Positions 1 through 9,111 of a DNA stretch of 64,000 bases are shown one piece after another. Source of the stretch: AP-15 sp963747735 (GTDB lineage Bacteria > Pseudomonadota > Alphaproteobacteria > ATCC43930 > CGMCC-115725); NCBI GenBank assembly GCA_963747735.1, contig CAVVGE010000006.1, positions 62,001 through 126,000 of the forward strand. Direction: 5' to 3'. The notes beneath the pieces were generated by a model. That model was not told the origin of the DNA. It saw only the letters and a program-made list of their open reading frames with translations, and did not search any database. The position numbers and the translations under genes were made by a program. Each line of letters starts with the position of its first letter. Within the stretch, counting starts at the first letter, position 1.

Positions 1-803
1 TGACGCCCGGCGCGCCCGGCGATCTGGGCGATTTCGGCGGCGCTGAGACGGCGCGGGCCATAGCCGTCAAACTTGACGATGCCGGCAAAGGCGACATGGT
101 CGAGATCCATGTTGAGCCCCATGCCGATCGCGTCGGTGGCGACCAGGTAATCGACCTCGCCGGCCTGGAACATGCCGACCTGCGCGTTGCGCGCCCGCGG
201 GCTCAGCGCTCCCAGCACGATCGCGGTGCCGCCGCGCTGGCGGCGGATCAGCTCGGCGAGCGAAAAAACGTCGGCCACGGTAAAGGCGACGACGGCGCTG
301 CGCGGCGGCAGCCGGGTCACCTTTTTGTGCCCGGTGTAGGTCAAGGTCGAAAAGCGCGGCCGCCCGATATGCTCGATCTCCGGGACGAGGCGGCGCATCA
401 ACGGCTTGATCGTGTCGGCGCCGAGAAACATCGTCTCGGCGAGACCGCGCGCATGCAAGAGGCGCGCGGTGAAGACGTGGCCGCGCTCGGGGTCGGCGCA
501 AAGCTGGATCTCGTCGACCGCGAGAAAATCGACCGGCCGGTCGAGCGGCATCGATTCCGCGGTGCAGACGAAATAGGACGGGTTCGGCGGAACGATCTTT
601 TCTTCGCCGGTGATCAGCGCGACCGCTCGCGCGCCTTTGAGCTTGACCACCCGGTCGTAGTTTTCGCGGGCGAGGAGCCGCAGCGGAAACCCGATCATGC
701 CACTCTTGTGACCGAGCATGCGCTCGATCGCGAGATGGGTCTTGCCGGTATTGGTCGGCCCGAGAACCGCGACGAGCCGCGGCCCGGGGCTGAACATGCC
801 CAT
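1..803 (-). CDS. SUV3-type superfamily II helicase, N-terminal part (runs off left edge)
   Basis: Nucleic-acid-dependent ATPase of the SUV3 branch of superfamily II helicases. About 267 N-terminal residues are present; the C-terminus lies beyond the window. Visible motifs are Walker A GPTNTGKT at residues 15-22, motif II DEIQ at 97-100, and QIAGRAGR (motif VI) right at the window edge, so both RecA-like lobes are represented. Mitochondrial SUV3 unwinds RNA for degradation; the role of the alphaproteobacterial homologues is less settled, so RNA unwinding here is inference from the family. The ATG at 803 is chosen. A second ATG lies at 797, and the frame stays open upstream without another ATG. 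The gene is divergent from htpG, with 167 bp between start codons. Confidence 0.85.
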   Translation of the reverse strand, partial: MGMFSPGPRLVAVLGPTNTGKTHLAIERMLGHKSGMIGFPLRLLARENYDRVVKLKGARAVALITGEEKIVPPNPSYFVCTAESMPLDRPVDFLAVDEIQLCADPERGHVFTARLLHARGLAETMFLGADTIKPLMRRLVPEIEHIGRPRFSTLTYTGHKKVTRLPPRSAVVAFTVADVFSLAELIRRQRGGTAIVLGALSPRARNAQVGMFQAGEVDYLVATDAIGMGLNMDLDHVAFAGIVKFDGYGPRRLSAAEIAQIAGRAGR

Positions 804-970
804 GCGCAACAGGTATCGGGGCGCGGCCGGAACAACGCAAGGATAAAACAACCGCGATAGGGCGGCTGCGGCGACGCGTCCCGACCCGATTGGCCGAGCT
901 GTGGGGTTGCGGCTGGCGGCGCTGCGCCACATATCCTCGGCGCGTTCCGGCCACCACGCGACGGCAGAAA

Positions 971-2842
971 ATGACCCAAGAAACAAGGAGCTTCCAGGCC
1001 GAAGTCAGCCGCCTTCTCGAAATCGTCGCGCACTCGCTCTACAGCCAAAAGGAAATCTTTCTGCGCGAGCTGATCTCGAACGCTTCGGACGCCTGCGACC
1101 GGCTGCGCTACGCGGTATTGACCGAGCCGGCGCTGGCCGAGAGCGATACCGCCTACCGCGTCGTTTTGACCCCGGACAAACAGGCGCGGACCTTGACCGT
1201 CGCCGACAACGGCATCGGCATGGGCCGCGACGAGCTGATCGAGAACCTCGGCACGATCGCGCGTTCGGGCACCGCCGCCTTTGTCGATCAATTGTCGGGC
1301 GACGCGCGCAAGGACATGAGCCTGATCGGCCAGTTCGGTGTCGGCTTTTATTCGGCGTTCATGGTCGCCGACAAGGTCGAGGTCGTGGCGCGCAAAGCGG
1401 GCGAGCAAGAAGGCTGGCGCTGGGTTTCGGACGGCAAGGGGGAATTTACGATCGAGCCGTTGCCGGATGCAGCGCGCGGGGCCGCGGTCGTGGTCCACCT
1501 GCGCGACGGCGAGGACGAATATCTCGACCCGGCAAGGCTGCGCCAGATCGTGCGCACCTATTCCGACCACATAGCACTGCCGATCTTGCTGAAGGACGGC
1601 GACAAGGAAGACACGATCAACACTGCCTCGGCGTTGTGGACCCGGCCGCGCGCCGACATCACCAAGGAGCAATACACCGAGTTCTACCACCATGTCGGCC
1701 ACAGCTTCGACGACCCGTGGCTGACGCTGCACAACAAGGCCGAAGGGTTGCTCGAATATACGAGCCTTCTTTTTGTGCCTTCGACCAGGCCCTTCGATCT
1801 CTTCGATCCGGAACGCAAAAGCCGGGTCAAGCTCTATGTCCGGCGGGTGTTTATCAGCGACGAAGGCGCCGAGCTTCTGCCCGCCTATCTGCGGTTTTTG
1901 CGCGGTATCGTCGACAGCGAGGACCTGCCGCTCAATATCAGCCGCGAAATGCTGCAGTCGAACCCGACAGTCGCCAAGATCCGCCAGCAGCTGACCCGCA
2001 GGGTGTTGACCGAGCTCGGCAAGAAATCGAGCGAGGAGCCCGAGGAATATGCCAAATTCTGGGACGATTTCGGCGCTGTCCTAAAAGAAGGGCTCTACGA
2101 GGACCGCGAGCAGCGCGAGGTGCTGTTGGAGCTGGCCCGGTTCCGGTCGTCGGCGCGCGACGGCCTGGTCTCGCTCGACCAATATATCGAGGCGATGCGG
2201 CCCGGCCAGGACGCGGTCTATACGATCACCGGCGACAGCCTCGACGCGGTCAAGCGCAGTCCGCAGCTCGAAGGCTTTCGCGCGCGCGGCGTCGAGGTGC
2301 TGCTGCTGACCGACCCGATCGACGAATTCTGGATGCCGGCGATCGGCAGCTACAAGGACAAGAAATTCCGCTCGGCGACCCGTGGCGGCGCCGACCTCGA
2401 CAAGATCGAAGCCCCCGAGGCCAAAGCCGAGGCGGCCACGCCAGAGCCGCAGCCCCAGCTTTCGGGCCTGATCGCAATCTTCAAATTGGCGCTCGCCGAC
2501 GCGGTCAAGGATGTGCGCAGCTCGGAGCGCCTGACCGAAAGCGCGGTATGCCTCGTCGCCGACGACGGCGACCTCGACATGCATTTGGAGCGGTTGCTGA
2601 AGCAGCACCGCCAGCTCGATGCCGCCTCGAAGCGCATCCTCGAAATCAACCCGCGGCATAAATTGATCGCGCGGCTCGCCGATACCGTCGGAGAAACCGG
2701 CGCCTCGGACCAGCTCTCGGAGTTCGCCTGGCTGTTGCTGGACCAGGCCCGCATTCTCGAAGGCGAGCTCTTGCCCGACCCGCCGGCCTTCGCCCGCCGG
2801 CTCGCTACATTGCTCGAGCGCGGCCTGGCGCAATCGGCGTAG
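971..2842 (+). CDS. htpG: Molecular chaperone HtpG (bacterial Hsp90)
   Basis: Cytoplasmic ATP-dependent chaperone of the Hsp90 family, 623 residues, the usual bacterial length. The N-terminal GHKL ATPase domain carries the LRELISNASDA helix with the catalytic Glu near residue 33, then DNGIGMG and GQFGVGFYSAF. The middle domain contains LPLNISREMLQ, followed by a C-terminal dimerisation domain. The ATG at 971 is preferred over upstream in-frame codons because the conserved protein begins at TRSFQAEV. No strong ribosome binding site is visible. It is divergently transcribed from the SUV3-type helicase. A GTTGC ... CACATAT arrangement about 40-70 bp upstream could be a heat-shock sigma-factor promoter, but the match is too weak to annotate. 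Confidence 0.97.
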   Translation: MTQETRSFQAEVSRLLEIVAHSLYSQKEIFLRELISNASDACDRLRYAVLTEPALAESDTAYRVVLTPDKQARTLTVADNGIGMGRDELIENLGTIARSGTAAFVDQLSGDARKDMSLIGQFGVGFYSAFMVADKVEVVARKAGEQEGWRWVSDGKGEFTIEPLPDAARGAAVVVHLRDGEDEYLDPARLRQIVRTYSDHIALPILLKDGDKEDTINTASALWTRPRADITKEQYTEFYHHVGHSFDDPWLTLHNKAEGLLEYTSLLFVPSTRPFDLFDPERKSRVKLYVRRVFISDEGAELLPAYLRFLRGIVDSEDLPLNISREMLQSNPTVAKIRQQLTRRVLTELGKKSSEEPEEYAKFWDDFGAVLKEGLYEDREQREVLLELARFRSSARDGLVSLDQYIEAMRPGQDAVYTITGDSLDAVKRSPQLEGFRARGVEVLLLTDPIDEFWMPAIGSYKDKKFRSATRGGADLDKIEAPEAKAEAATPEPQPQLSGLIAIFKLALADAVKDVRSSERLTESAVCLVADDGDLDMHLERLLKQHRQLDAASKRILEINPRHKLIARLADTVGETGASDQLSEFAWLLLDQARILEGELLPDPPAFARRLATLLERGLAQSA

Positions 2843-2997
2843 CGGCAAGTGCTGCCGAGCGCCGAGCCCGGAAGATTCGAGTCGGCTGCTCGGCTCCGCT
2901 ATTCCTCGAAAGGCGGGGTCACGCCCTCGGGCACGGCGACCTGGAAGACGTTTAGCGTGTTTCCGGTCAACGTGTAGATCGGGAAAGGGAAAAGCCG

Positions 2998-3480
2998 ATG
3001 CGGCCAACAGCATATCTTCTGTCGCGCCGATTTGCGGCGGTCGGCGCGGCACTCGTTGTCGCTGTCGTGAGCGGTTGCGCGACACCGCCGCCGGTCGGCG
3101 CGGTCGCCCTGCCGCCGATCCCGCCCGGCGCTGCCCGGGTATGGTTCTATCGGATCTACGATCCGAGCGAGAGCCTCGGCACCCCGCTTATTTATATGAA
3201 CGGCGCGGCGATCGGCGTCTCGCAGCAGGGCGACGCTTTTTATCGCGACGTGCCGGCCGGGCGCTATCATGTAGCGGTCGACAGCGTCGGCGTCGATCTC
3301 TACCAGTTTCAGGATATCGCGCTGGTGCCGGGCCAGCAGGAATACATCGAAATCCAGTCGCTCAGAAGCTGGGTCTCCGGCCGTCCCGGATTTGGCCGCG
3401 ATACGTTTTACGTCGCCGTCATTCCGCCCGAGCGGGCGGCTCTCCAGGTCGCGCGCAGCAGGTTCTACAGCGGCGGCTGA
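2998..3480 (+). CDS. Small outer-membrane-type lipoprotein, DUF2846-like
   Basis: Predicted lipoprotein of 160 residues. A positively charged start and hydrophobic stretch end in the lipobox VSGC (Cys near residue 27), so the mature protein should be lipidated and membrane-anchored. The mature part has a beta-rich pattern with WFYRIYDP, YMNGAAIG, DVPAGRYHV and a following VDLYQF segment, the layout of DUF2846-type lipoproteins. That assignment is by eye. The start at 2998 follows a purine-rich GGGAAAGGGAAAA tract. It lies between htpG and the degP-like gene on the same strand, with gaps of about 155 and 89 bp, so it is probably its own unit. Function is unknown. Confidence 0.78.
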   Translation: MRPTAYLLSRRFAAVGAALVVAVVSGCATPPPVGAVALPPIPPGAARVWFYRIYDPSESLGTPLIYMNGAAIGVSQQGDAFYRDVPAGRYHVAVDSVGVDLYQFQDIALVPGQQEYIEIQSLRSWVSGRPGFGRDTFYVAVIPPERAALQVARSRFYSGG

Positions 3481-3569
3481 GCGCAGATTACAGCGAATTA
3501 ATCCGCGCGACAGCACGCTGTCACCTCGACGGGCCAATTCTTCGGCGAACCGCTCGACAAGAGGATGAC

Positions 3570-5153
3570 ATGACCAATTCTTCGATGCACAGGACGCTTC
3601 GCTCGCGGTTGACGAAAGGCCGTATCGCGGTGATCGGCGGGGGCATGGCGGGCGCGCTCGCGCTGTCGCCGCTGGTTTGGGCCCAGTCCCAGCCGCAAGC
3701 CGCATCGCCGGCGGGGCAGATGATGACGTCGCCGGTGGCGCTGATCCAGCAGCAGAGCTTTGCCCCGCTCGTCAAGAAGGTGTTGCCGGCAGTGGTCAAT
3801 ATTTCGGTGACGCAAAAGGCCGACGCACAAGAAATGGCCGAAGAGCCCGATGCGCCACAGTTCAAAGGATTCCAGAATTCGCCGTTCGACGAGCTGCTGC
3901 GCCGCTTCTTCCAGCAGCAGAACCCGGGCGGCGGCGAGCATCATCAGTTTCCGCAGACGCCCGGCGGCGAGGCGCATCGCATCGCGCTCGGCTCCGGCTT
4001 TATCGTCGATCCCTCGGGCTATGTCGTGACCAACAATCACGTCGTCGGCGACGCCGGCAAGGTCGAGGTGATCCTGCAAGACAAGACCAAATATACTGCC
4101 AAGATCGTCGGCCGCGACCCAAAGACCGACCTCGCGGTGCTGAAGATCAAGGCCGACAAGCCCTTGCCCTATGTCAGCTTTGGCGACAGCGGCGCCGCCC
4201 AGGTCGGCGACTGGGTCATGGCGGTCGGCAATCCCTTTGGGCTCGGCGGGACGGTCACGACCGGGATCATTTCCGCGCGGGGACGGGACATCAACGAAGG
4301 GCCCTATGACGACTTCTTGCAGATCGACGCGCCGATCAATCGCGGCAATTCCGGCGGCCCGACCTTCAACCTCGAAGGCCAGGTGGTCGGCATCAACACC
4401 GCGATCTATTCCCCCAACGGCGGCAGTGTCGGCATCGGCTTTGCCGTCCCTTCGAATGTCGCCAAGAACATCGTTGCCCAGCTCGAAGCGCACGGCAAGA
4501 TCACGCGCGGCTGGCTCGGTGTGCAGATCCAGGAGGTGACGCCGGCGATCGCCGCAAGCCTCGGGCTGAAAAGCGACCACGGCGCGTTGGTCGCCGTCGT
4601 CACGCCGAACAGCCCCGGCGCCAAGGCCGGGTTGAAGCAGGGCGACGTGATCCTGTCGTTCGACGGCGGCGACGTGAACGCGCTGCATGACCTGCCACGC
4701 CTCGTCGCGGCTGCCGCACCGCACAGTAAGGCCGCGATGACGGTTTGGCGCAATGGTGAGAAGGTGCCGCTGGAAGCGATGGTGGGTGAGCTCTCGAACA
4801 ACGAGAAGGTGGCCGCCGCCGGCAGCGAGCAGGAAGAGGACCAGCCGGCTGCGGCGGAAGCGATGGGCATGCACTTTGCCCCGCTGACCGACCAGATGCG
4901 CCGCGAGCTGCACGTCGCCAAAGACGTGCACGGTGTCGTCGTCAGCCGCGTCGACCGGCCGAGCGCGGCCGACGATATCGGGCTGAGCCAGGGCGATGTC
5001 GTGGTTGCGATCAACCAGCAGCCGGTCACCACCCCGCAACAGGCGGCGGACACATTAAAGGAAGCTGCGCGCTCGCCAAAAAAGAGTGCTCTCTTGCTGC
5101 TGAACCGTCATGGCGTCACCGAGTATGTCGGCGTCAGCCTGGGCGGCAATCAA
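3570..5153 (+). CDS. DegP/MucD-type periplasmic serine protease; no stop codon at the expected end
   Basis: Trypsin-like periplasmic protease/chaperone of the HtrA/DegP family for envelope quality control. A signal peptide ends near residue 34 (LSPLVWAQS). The triad is complete: His157 (NNHVV), Asp187 (TDLAV) and Ser261 (GNSGGP). Two PDZ domains follow at about residues 300-385 and 430-520. The start ATG at 3570 is fixed because the ATG five bases upstream meets TGA at once. The conserved protein ends around YVGVSLGGN (about 5148), where relatives terminate, but this frame has no stop until 6362. It reads through two copies of a duplicated terminator and antisense to the next gene. A small indel or the duplication has probably removed the native stop. 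The end given here is where homology stops, not a stop codon. Confidence 0.85.
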
Positions 5154-5154
5154 G

Positions 5155-5370
5155 CGAGGACCGCGTCGCGGCTTCGTTTATCACCGGCCGGGCGCCCCCG
5201 GCATCGCCTTGCCGGGGGCGGCGGCCGTTCTTGTATCGCCGGCCTGGCAAGGCTGAACGAAGCTAGCTCAGGTCGAGGACCGCGTCGCGGCTTTCGTTTA
5301 TCACCGGCCTGGCGCCCCCGGCATCGCCTTGCCGGGGGCGGCGGCTTTTGTTTTGTCGCCGGCTCAGCGC
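5155..5370. repeat. Tandem duplication of about 120 bp containing two stem-loops
   Basis: Two near-identical units begin at 5155 and 5274 with CGAGGACCGCGTCGCGG and stay alignable for roughly 95-100 bp. They differ by one extra T (CTT against CTTT at about 5172/5292) and several substitutions towards the 3' end. Each contains the same GC-rich hairpin. The duplication sits exactly where the degP-like frame should end, so it probably relates to the missing stop codon. Confidence 0.85.
5313..5355 (+). terminator. Rho-independent terminator (second copy of the duplicated unit)
   Basis: An 11-bp perfect GC stem (5313-5323 paired with 5330-5340, loop TCGCCT) is followed by GCGGCTTTTGTTTTG, a T-rich tail. 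The paralogous hairpin at 5193-5220 has the same stem but a weaker tail (GTTCTTGT). Position and strand fit termination of the degP-like transcript. The region also faces the converging HTH gene, whose end is at 5364. Confidence 0.75.
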
Positions 5371-6490
5371 TGCCGCGTGATCGGGGGCTGACCGCCCCGG
5401 TCGCGCGAGGACAAAGGAACGCGCGCCTCGAGGCGCTCCAGCTCGATCCGAGTGCGCGCGCCGGCTCGCAGCAGCCGGTCGGTCGCCTCGCGCAGCTCGG
5501 TCCGGCTTTCCACAGTGTCGTGGTCGAGGGCCGCATCGAAGGCCGCGAGAAACGCCGCAATATCGCCGTCGACCCGCTCGCGCAAGGGGCGGCCGATAAA
5601 CAAGGCGCCCTCCCCACCGCGTTCCGTCTCGACCGAGCCGTGGGCCGGCGGCCCGTTGGCCGAGCGCGGATATTGGGTCGGGATCGGCGGCGGCGAAGAA
5701 TAGCCTTGCTGGCCGCGCGGTGGCGGTGCGCCGCCGCCGCGCCGGTCGAACCGTTCGTCGCCATCTGCGAAGCCGGCGTTTTGCGCCGGCCTCGGCGGCG
5801 GCTCGGGCTCGTGGGCGCCCTCGCCGCCATGTGGCAGCGACAGATGCAGCCTGCCGCGCGGCTCGCTGCTCGACGGCGGCGGGGCTGCCGCACCGAACGG
5901 GCGCGCGGCGCTGCCGTTGCTCGGCGCCGGCTCGCGTTGGTGGCGGCCTTGCCGCTCCGCCGTCCCGTTTCCGCCGGAGCGGGGGGATCCCGCAAGAATG
6001 CGGGCAGCTGCGGCGACGGTGGGCGGAAAGGTGGGGTTTCCCCGGCCGGCGGGACGCGAGCGGGCGGCGAATTTACCGCTGTGTCGTCGCGCAATGCCAC
6101 GGAGCTCGGTGGCGCCGGCGGCGAATTGCTGGTGCTGAAACCAGCCCCCGCCTCGCCCTGCGGCGGGTTGGCCTGCGGCGGGTTGGCCTGCGGCGGGTTG
6201 GCCTGCGGCGGCTTGGCTTGCAGCGGCTTGGCTTGCAGCGGCCAGGCCGGCGGCGGCTCGGCGGGACGGCTCTTTACCAGATGGGTTTCCGATGCCGGCA
6301 CCGGGCTCGGCGGCGCAGCCTCGGTCGGGGTGCTGCGCGCACGGCTCCGACTGACGATGTAGCTGATCGCCGGGGGCGAGCAATCATAGGTGCGGGCGAT
6401 GCTCGCCAAAGTCTCGCCCGCCTCGTAGCGTTCGATAATGGAAGGCCAATCTTGTTGCGGTATTTTTCCTCTTTTACTTGATTTTTCCAT
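5364..6490 (-). pseudogene. HTH protein with Pro/Gln-rich repeats and conserved C-terminal helix, frameshifted
   Basis: The N-terminal 55 residues (IIERYEAGETLASIARTYD and the following helix) look like a resolvase-type helix-turn-helix. A long Pro/Gln/Ala-rich linker encoded by a 15-bp tandem repeat follows. The C-terminal region has RLHLSLPHGG, RERVDGDIAAFLAAFD and ATDRLLRAGARTRIELERLE. N- and C-terminal halves lie in different frames, switching near a CCCCCC run (read on the minus strand) at about 5985-5990. The total of 1127 nt lacks one base of a multiple of three, so restoring one C would give about 375 residues. The ATG at 6490 is preferred over the open frame upstream because the conserved part starts at MEKSSKRGK. 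It is probably a DNA-binding regulator; targets are unknown. It converges on the degP-like gene. Confidence 0.7.
6156..6245. repeat. Six 15-bp tandem units inside the HTH gene
   Basis: Units follow GCCTGCGGCGGGTTG (6156, 6171, 6186) and then drift to GCCTGCGGCGGCTTG (6201) and GCTTGCAGCGGCTTG (6216, 6231). On the minus strand they encode pentapeptides of the QANPP/QAKPL type. The period is a multiple of three, so copy-number change would keep the frame. Confidence 0.85.
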
Positions 6491-6750
6491 TGAAACGACC
6501 TTCAGCTCCAAGACATTGTTGTGGTTTCCCGGCTCTCGGCTCGCGATATTCGGCTGCGACAACCGGGCGACGCCGCCAAAAAAAACCAGGGTAGAAAATC
6601 ATCGGTCAGGGCCGAAGCTTCGGCTGTGCGGCTTTTCGCGGCCGATCGTGGCCGCCGCAGCCCGAGCCCTTTTCGACTACCTCATAATACCGGCTTATAA
6701 GTGAACGGTGAAGAGGTCAATATGCTCCCGCGCGCAGACCCCGCAAAACA

Positions 6751-8148
6751 TCACACCCGGACGATTTTGCCGGGGTTCATAATGTTGTCCGGGTCGAGCG
6801 CCTGTTTGATCTGACGCATGACCGCAACCGCCGGCCCGTGCTCGGCGACGAGAAAATCCATTTTGCCGTAGCCGACCCCGTGCTCGCCGGTGCTGGTGCC
6901 GTCCATCGCCAGCGCGCGGGCGACCATGCGCTCGTTGAGCCGGGCGGCTTCGGCGATTTCTTCGGGCCGATTCGGGTCGATCATAAAAACGAGGTGAAAA
7001 TTACCGTCGCCGACATGCCCGACCAATGCCGACGGCACGCTCGACTGCGCGAGGTCGCGTTTGGTTTCGGCGATGCATTCGGCAAGGCGCGAGATCGGCA
7101 CGCAGACATCGGTGGCCCAGCCCTTTGATCCGGGACGCTGCGCCAAAGCCGCGTAATAAGCGTCGTGCCGCGCCTGCCACAGCTTGGACCGGGCCTCCGG
7201 CGTCGTCGCCCAGCGAAAGTCGCCGCCGCCACGCTCGCCGGCGAGCGCCTTGACCGTCTCTGATTGCTCTTCGACCCCGGCGGGCGAGCCGTGAAACTCG
7301 AAAAACAAGGTCGGCGCCACTTTGTGGTCGAGCTTTGAATACTGGTTGATCGCCGCCATCTGTGCTTCGTCGAGCAATTCGATGCGCGCCACCGGGACGC
7401 CCGATTGGATCGTCGCGATCACCGTGTCGACCGCATCGCCGATCGAGGGAAAGGCGCAGACCGCGGCGGAAATCGCTTCCGGTATGCCGTACAGGCGCAG
7501 GGTCAGCTCGGTGATGATGCCGAGGGTGCCTTCCGAGCCGATAAAGAGCCGGGTCAAATCATAGCCGGCGGCCGATTTGCGGGCGCGCCGCGCGGTGCGG
7601 ATGAGGCGGCCGTCGGCGAGCACGACGCTGAGCGACAGCACATTCTCGCGCATCGTGCCATAGCGCACCGCGTTGGTGCCCGAGGCGCGCGTCGCCGCCA
7701 TGCCGCCGAGCGAGGCGTCGGCACCGGGGTCGATCGGGAAGAAGAGGCCGGTGTCGCGCAAATATTCGTTGAGCTGCTTGCGGGTGACGCCGGCTTCGAC
7801 CGTCACGTCGAGATCTTCGGCATTGACCCGCAATACCCGGTTCATCTGCGAAAGATCGACGCAAATACCACCCTTTAGCGCGGCGACATGGCCTTCGAGC
7901 GAGGTGCCGGTGCCGAAGGCGATGACCGGCGTCTTGTGCTCGGCGCAAAGCTTGACGATCGCCACGATTTCTTCGGTGCTTTGGGCAAAGGCGACGGCAT
8001 CGGGCGCATGCGGCTGGTGGTAGGATTCGTCCTTGCCGTGCTGCGCGCAAATCGCTGCCGATGTCGAGAGCCGCGGCCCGAGCAGGTCATGCAGCGCAGC
8101 GAGCAGCGCTTGGTCAGGAGGTTCGCGGTGGAGGGCCTGTGCCGCCAT
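6751..8148 (-). CDS. FAD-linked D-lactate dehydrogenase-type oxidase (GlcD/DLD family)
   Basis: FAD-dependent 2-hydroxyacid oxidoreductase, 465 residues. The PCMH-type FAD-binding domain has GTGTSLEGH and DPGADASLGGMAATRASG (about residues 85-165) and GSEGTLGIIT. The C-terminal cap has the HVGDGNFH metal/substrate motif and TGEHGVGYGK near the end. This architecture matches cytochrome-linked D-lactate dehydrogenases and GlcD; the exact substrate cannot be read from sequence. The ATG at 8148 is chosen because the conserved protein starts there, although an upstream in-frame start (8217) exists. It is transcribed alone, about 260 bp from the HTH gene. That gap holds no gene and only an AT-richer stretch (about 6660-6710) that may be promoter DNA. 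Confidence 0.88.
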   Translation of the reverse strand: MAAQALHREPPDQALLAALHDLLGPRLSTSAAICAQHGKDESYHQPHAPDAVAFAQSTEEIVAIVKLCAEHKTPVIAFGTGTSLEGHVAALKGGICVDLSQMNRVLRVNAEDLDVTVEAGVTRKQLNEYLRDTGLFFPIDPGADASLGGMAATRASGTNAVRYGTMRENVLSLSVVLADGRLIRTARRARKSAAGYDLTRLFIGSEGTLGIITELTLRLYGIPEAISAAVCAFPSIGDAVDTVIATIQSGVPVARIELLDEAQMAAINQYSKLDHKVAPTLFFEFHGSPAGVEEQSETVKALAGERGGGDFRWATTPEARSKLWQARHDAYYAALAQRPGSKGWATDVCVPISRLAECIAETKRDLAQSSVPSALVGHVGDGNFHLVFMIDPNRPEEIAEAARLNERMVARALAMDGTSTGEHGVGYGKMDFLVAEHGPAVAVMRQIKQALDPDNIMNPGKIVRV

Positions 8149-8269
8149 GGCAAGCAACCGTTCTCGATGCCGAAAAATAGAGGCGCGAGCATTACTCTCC
8201 GGCGGCCCCTCCCGCAATCCCGGCGTCGCGCGTCGGCGCCGAGCGCCGACGCATGTGTCATCGGCGCCC

Positions 8270-8689
8270 CTTGCGCTGATTTCAAGGCAACTCGTCTCTC
8301 AGGCGCTTTTGGAGACAAATGCGACCGAGATCACCGGGACGGCCATTACGATCCCCGCCGCGTTCAACCAGATGCAATCAGAGGCGACATTGAGAGCCGC
8401 TGCTGCTGCCGGATTGGACCGCGTCGTGCTTCTTCAGGAGCCGATTGCTGCGGCAATGGCCCAGGCTAAAAACAACTCTGGCCAGCTTTTGGTCTACGAT
8501 CTCGGCGGCGGAACCTTCGATCTCGCACCTATCCAGAACCTTGCTGGTAGCACCAATATTATCGGCCACGAGGGAATCAACATGTTGGGTGGTCAGGATT
8601 TCGACCGCATTCTGATCGGGGAGGTCATCAGACCGTGGCTGACGCAAACTTTTCCTCCCTATCCGGTTAAGGCAGGGCAGGTGGATTAG
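8270..8689 (+). pseudogene. Hsp70/DnaK-like fragment
   Basis: About 135 residues of an Hsp70 ATPase domain. Visible are ITIPAAFNQMQSEAT, LLQEPIAAAMA, VYDLGGGTFDLA and INMLGGQDFDR, in the order and spacing of the family. Both the N-terminal nucleotide-binding half and the rest of the protein are missing, and no start codon with a ribosome binding site is evident. The frame ends at TAG 8687-8689 inside a sequence that no longer matches Hsp70. This is a remnant of a second, atypical Hsp70 gene, not the housekeeping dnaK. Confidence 0.8.
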
Positions 8690-8754
8690 TTCTTTATATG
8701 TTCGAGATAAGCGGGCATCCTGGACCGGTCGTAGAGGTGGCGCCGGGGGTTGCG

Positions 8755-8846
8755 ATGTCCGGGTTTTTCGCGTTCATGGATGGCTATCGGGACGAGGCGG
8801 CGTGCCTGGCGGCGCTGGCGCAGTGGCGCTGGCCGGCGCGCTTTAA
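8755..8846 (+). mobile_element. IS1595-type transposase N-terminal remnant
   Basis: The plus strand reads FFAFMDGYRDEAACLAALAQ then WRWPARF, matching the start of IS1595/IS1016-type transposases, which continue into a zinc ribbon. Here the match stops abruptly at about 8846, before any CxxC, and AT-richer unrelated sequence follows. It is a remnant beside the Hsp70 fragment. Confidence 0.55.
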
Positions 8847-9111
8847 AATACAATCAAAAGGTGGTAAAAATGCCGCATCCACCCTCAAAGATGTATGCAT
8901 AGGTGAGCCCCATCAAGGGGGAGAGGGAGGAATCTGCGCGATTTCCAGAAGCGGATCGAGATGTGTGCATACCCAAGCGCTTTTGCGGATGGCGAAACAC
9001 ATGCTGGCTGTCCTGACGCGGCCGAGCACCCGGCCGCGGCGCTCGCTCGAAGCCCAGGGGGAGGGGTATCATCCACAATACCATCCATTCATGCGCCGAG
9101 GAGGGACGGTC

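Noticed and set aside
67..957. A 296-codon minus-strand frame overlapping the helicase
   Set aside because: The true helicase frame, with GPTNTGKT and DEIQ, is a different one that runs off the left edge; this frame is Arg/Pro-rich noise.
900..970. Heat-shock (RpoH-type) promoter for htpG
   Set aside because: GTTGC and CACATAT are roughly spaced, but the match is too loose to annotate by eye.
2899..2996. C-terminal coding remnant on the minus strand (FPIYTLTGNTLNVFQVAVPE then GVTPPFEE)
   Set aside because: It reads like protein, but it runs antisense into the lipoprotein gene with no recognisable family, so it cannot be supported as a gene.
5154..6362. A genuine ~400-residue C-terminal extension of the DegP-type protease
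   Set aside because: The sequence after 5150 reads through terminator hairpins and then antisense to the HTH gene; it looks like low-complexity translation noise, so I treat the native stop as lost.
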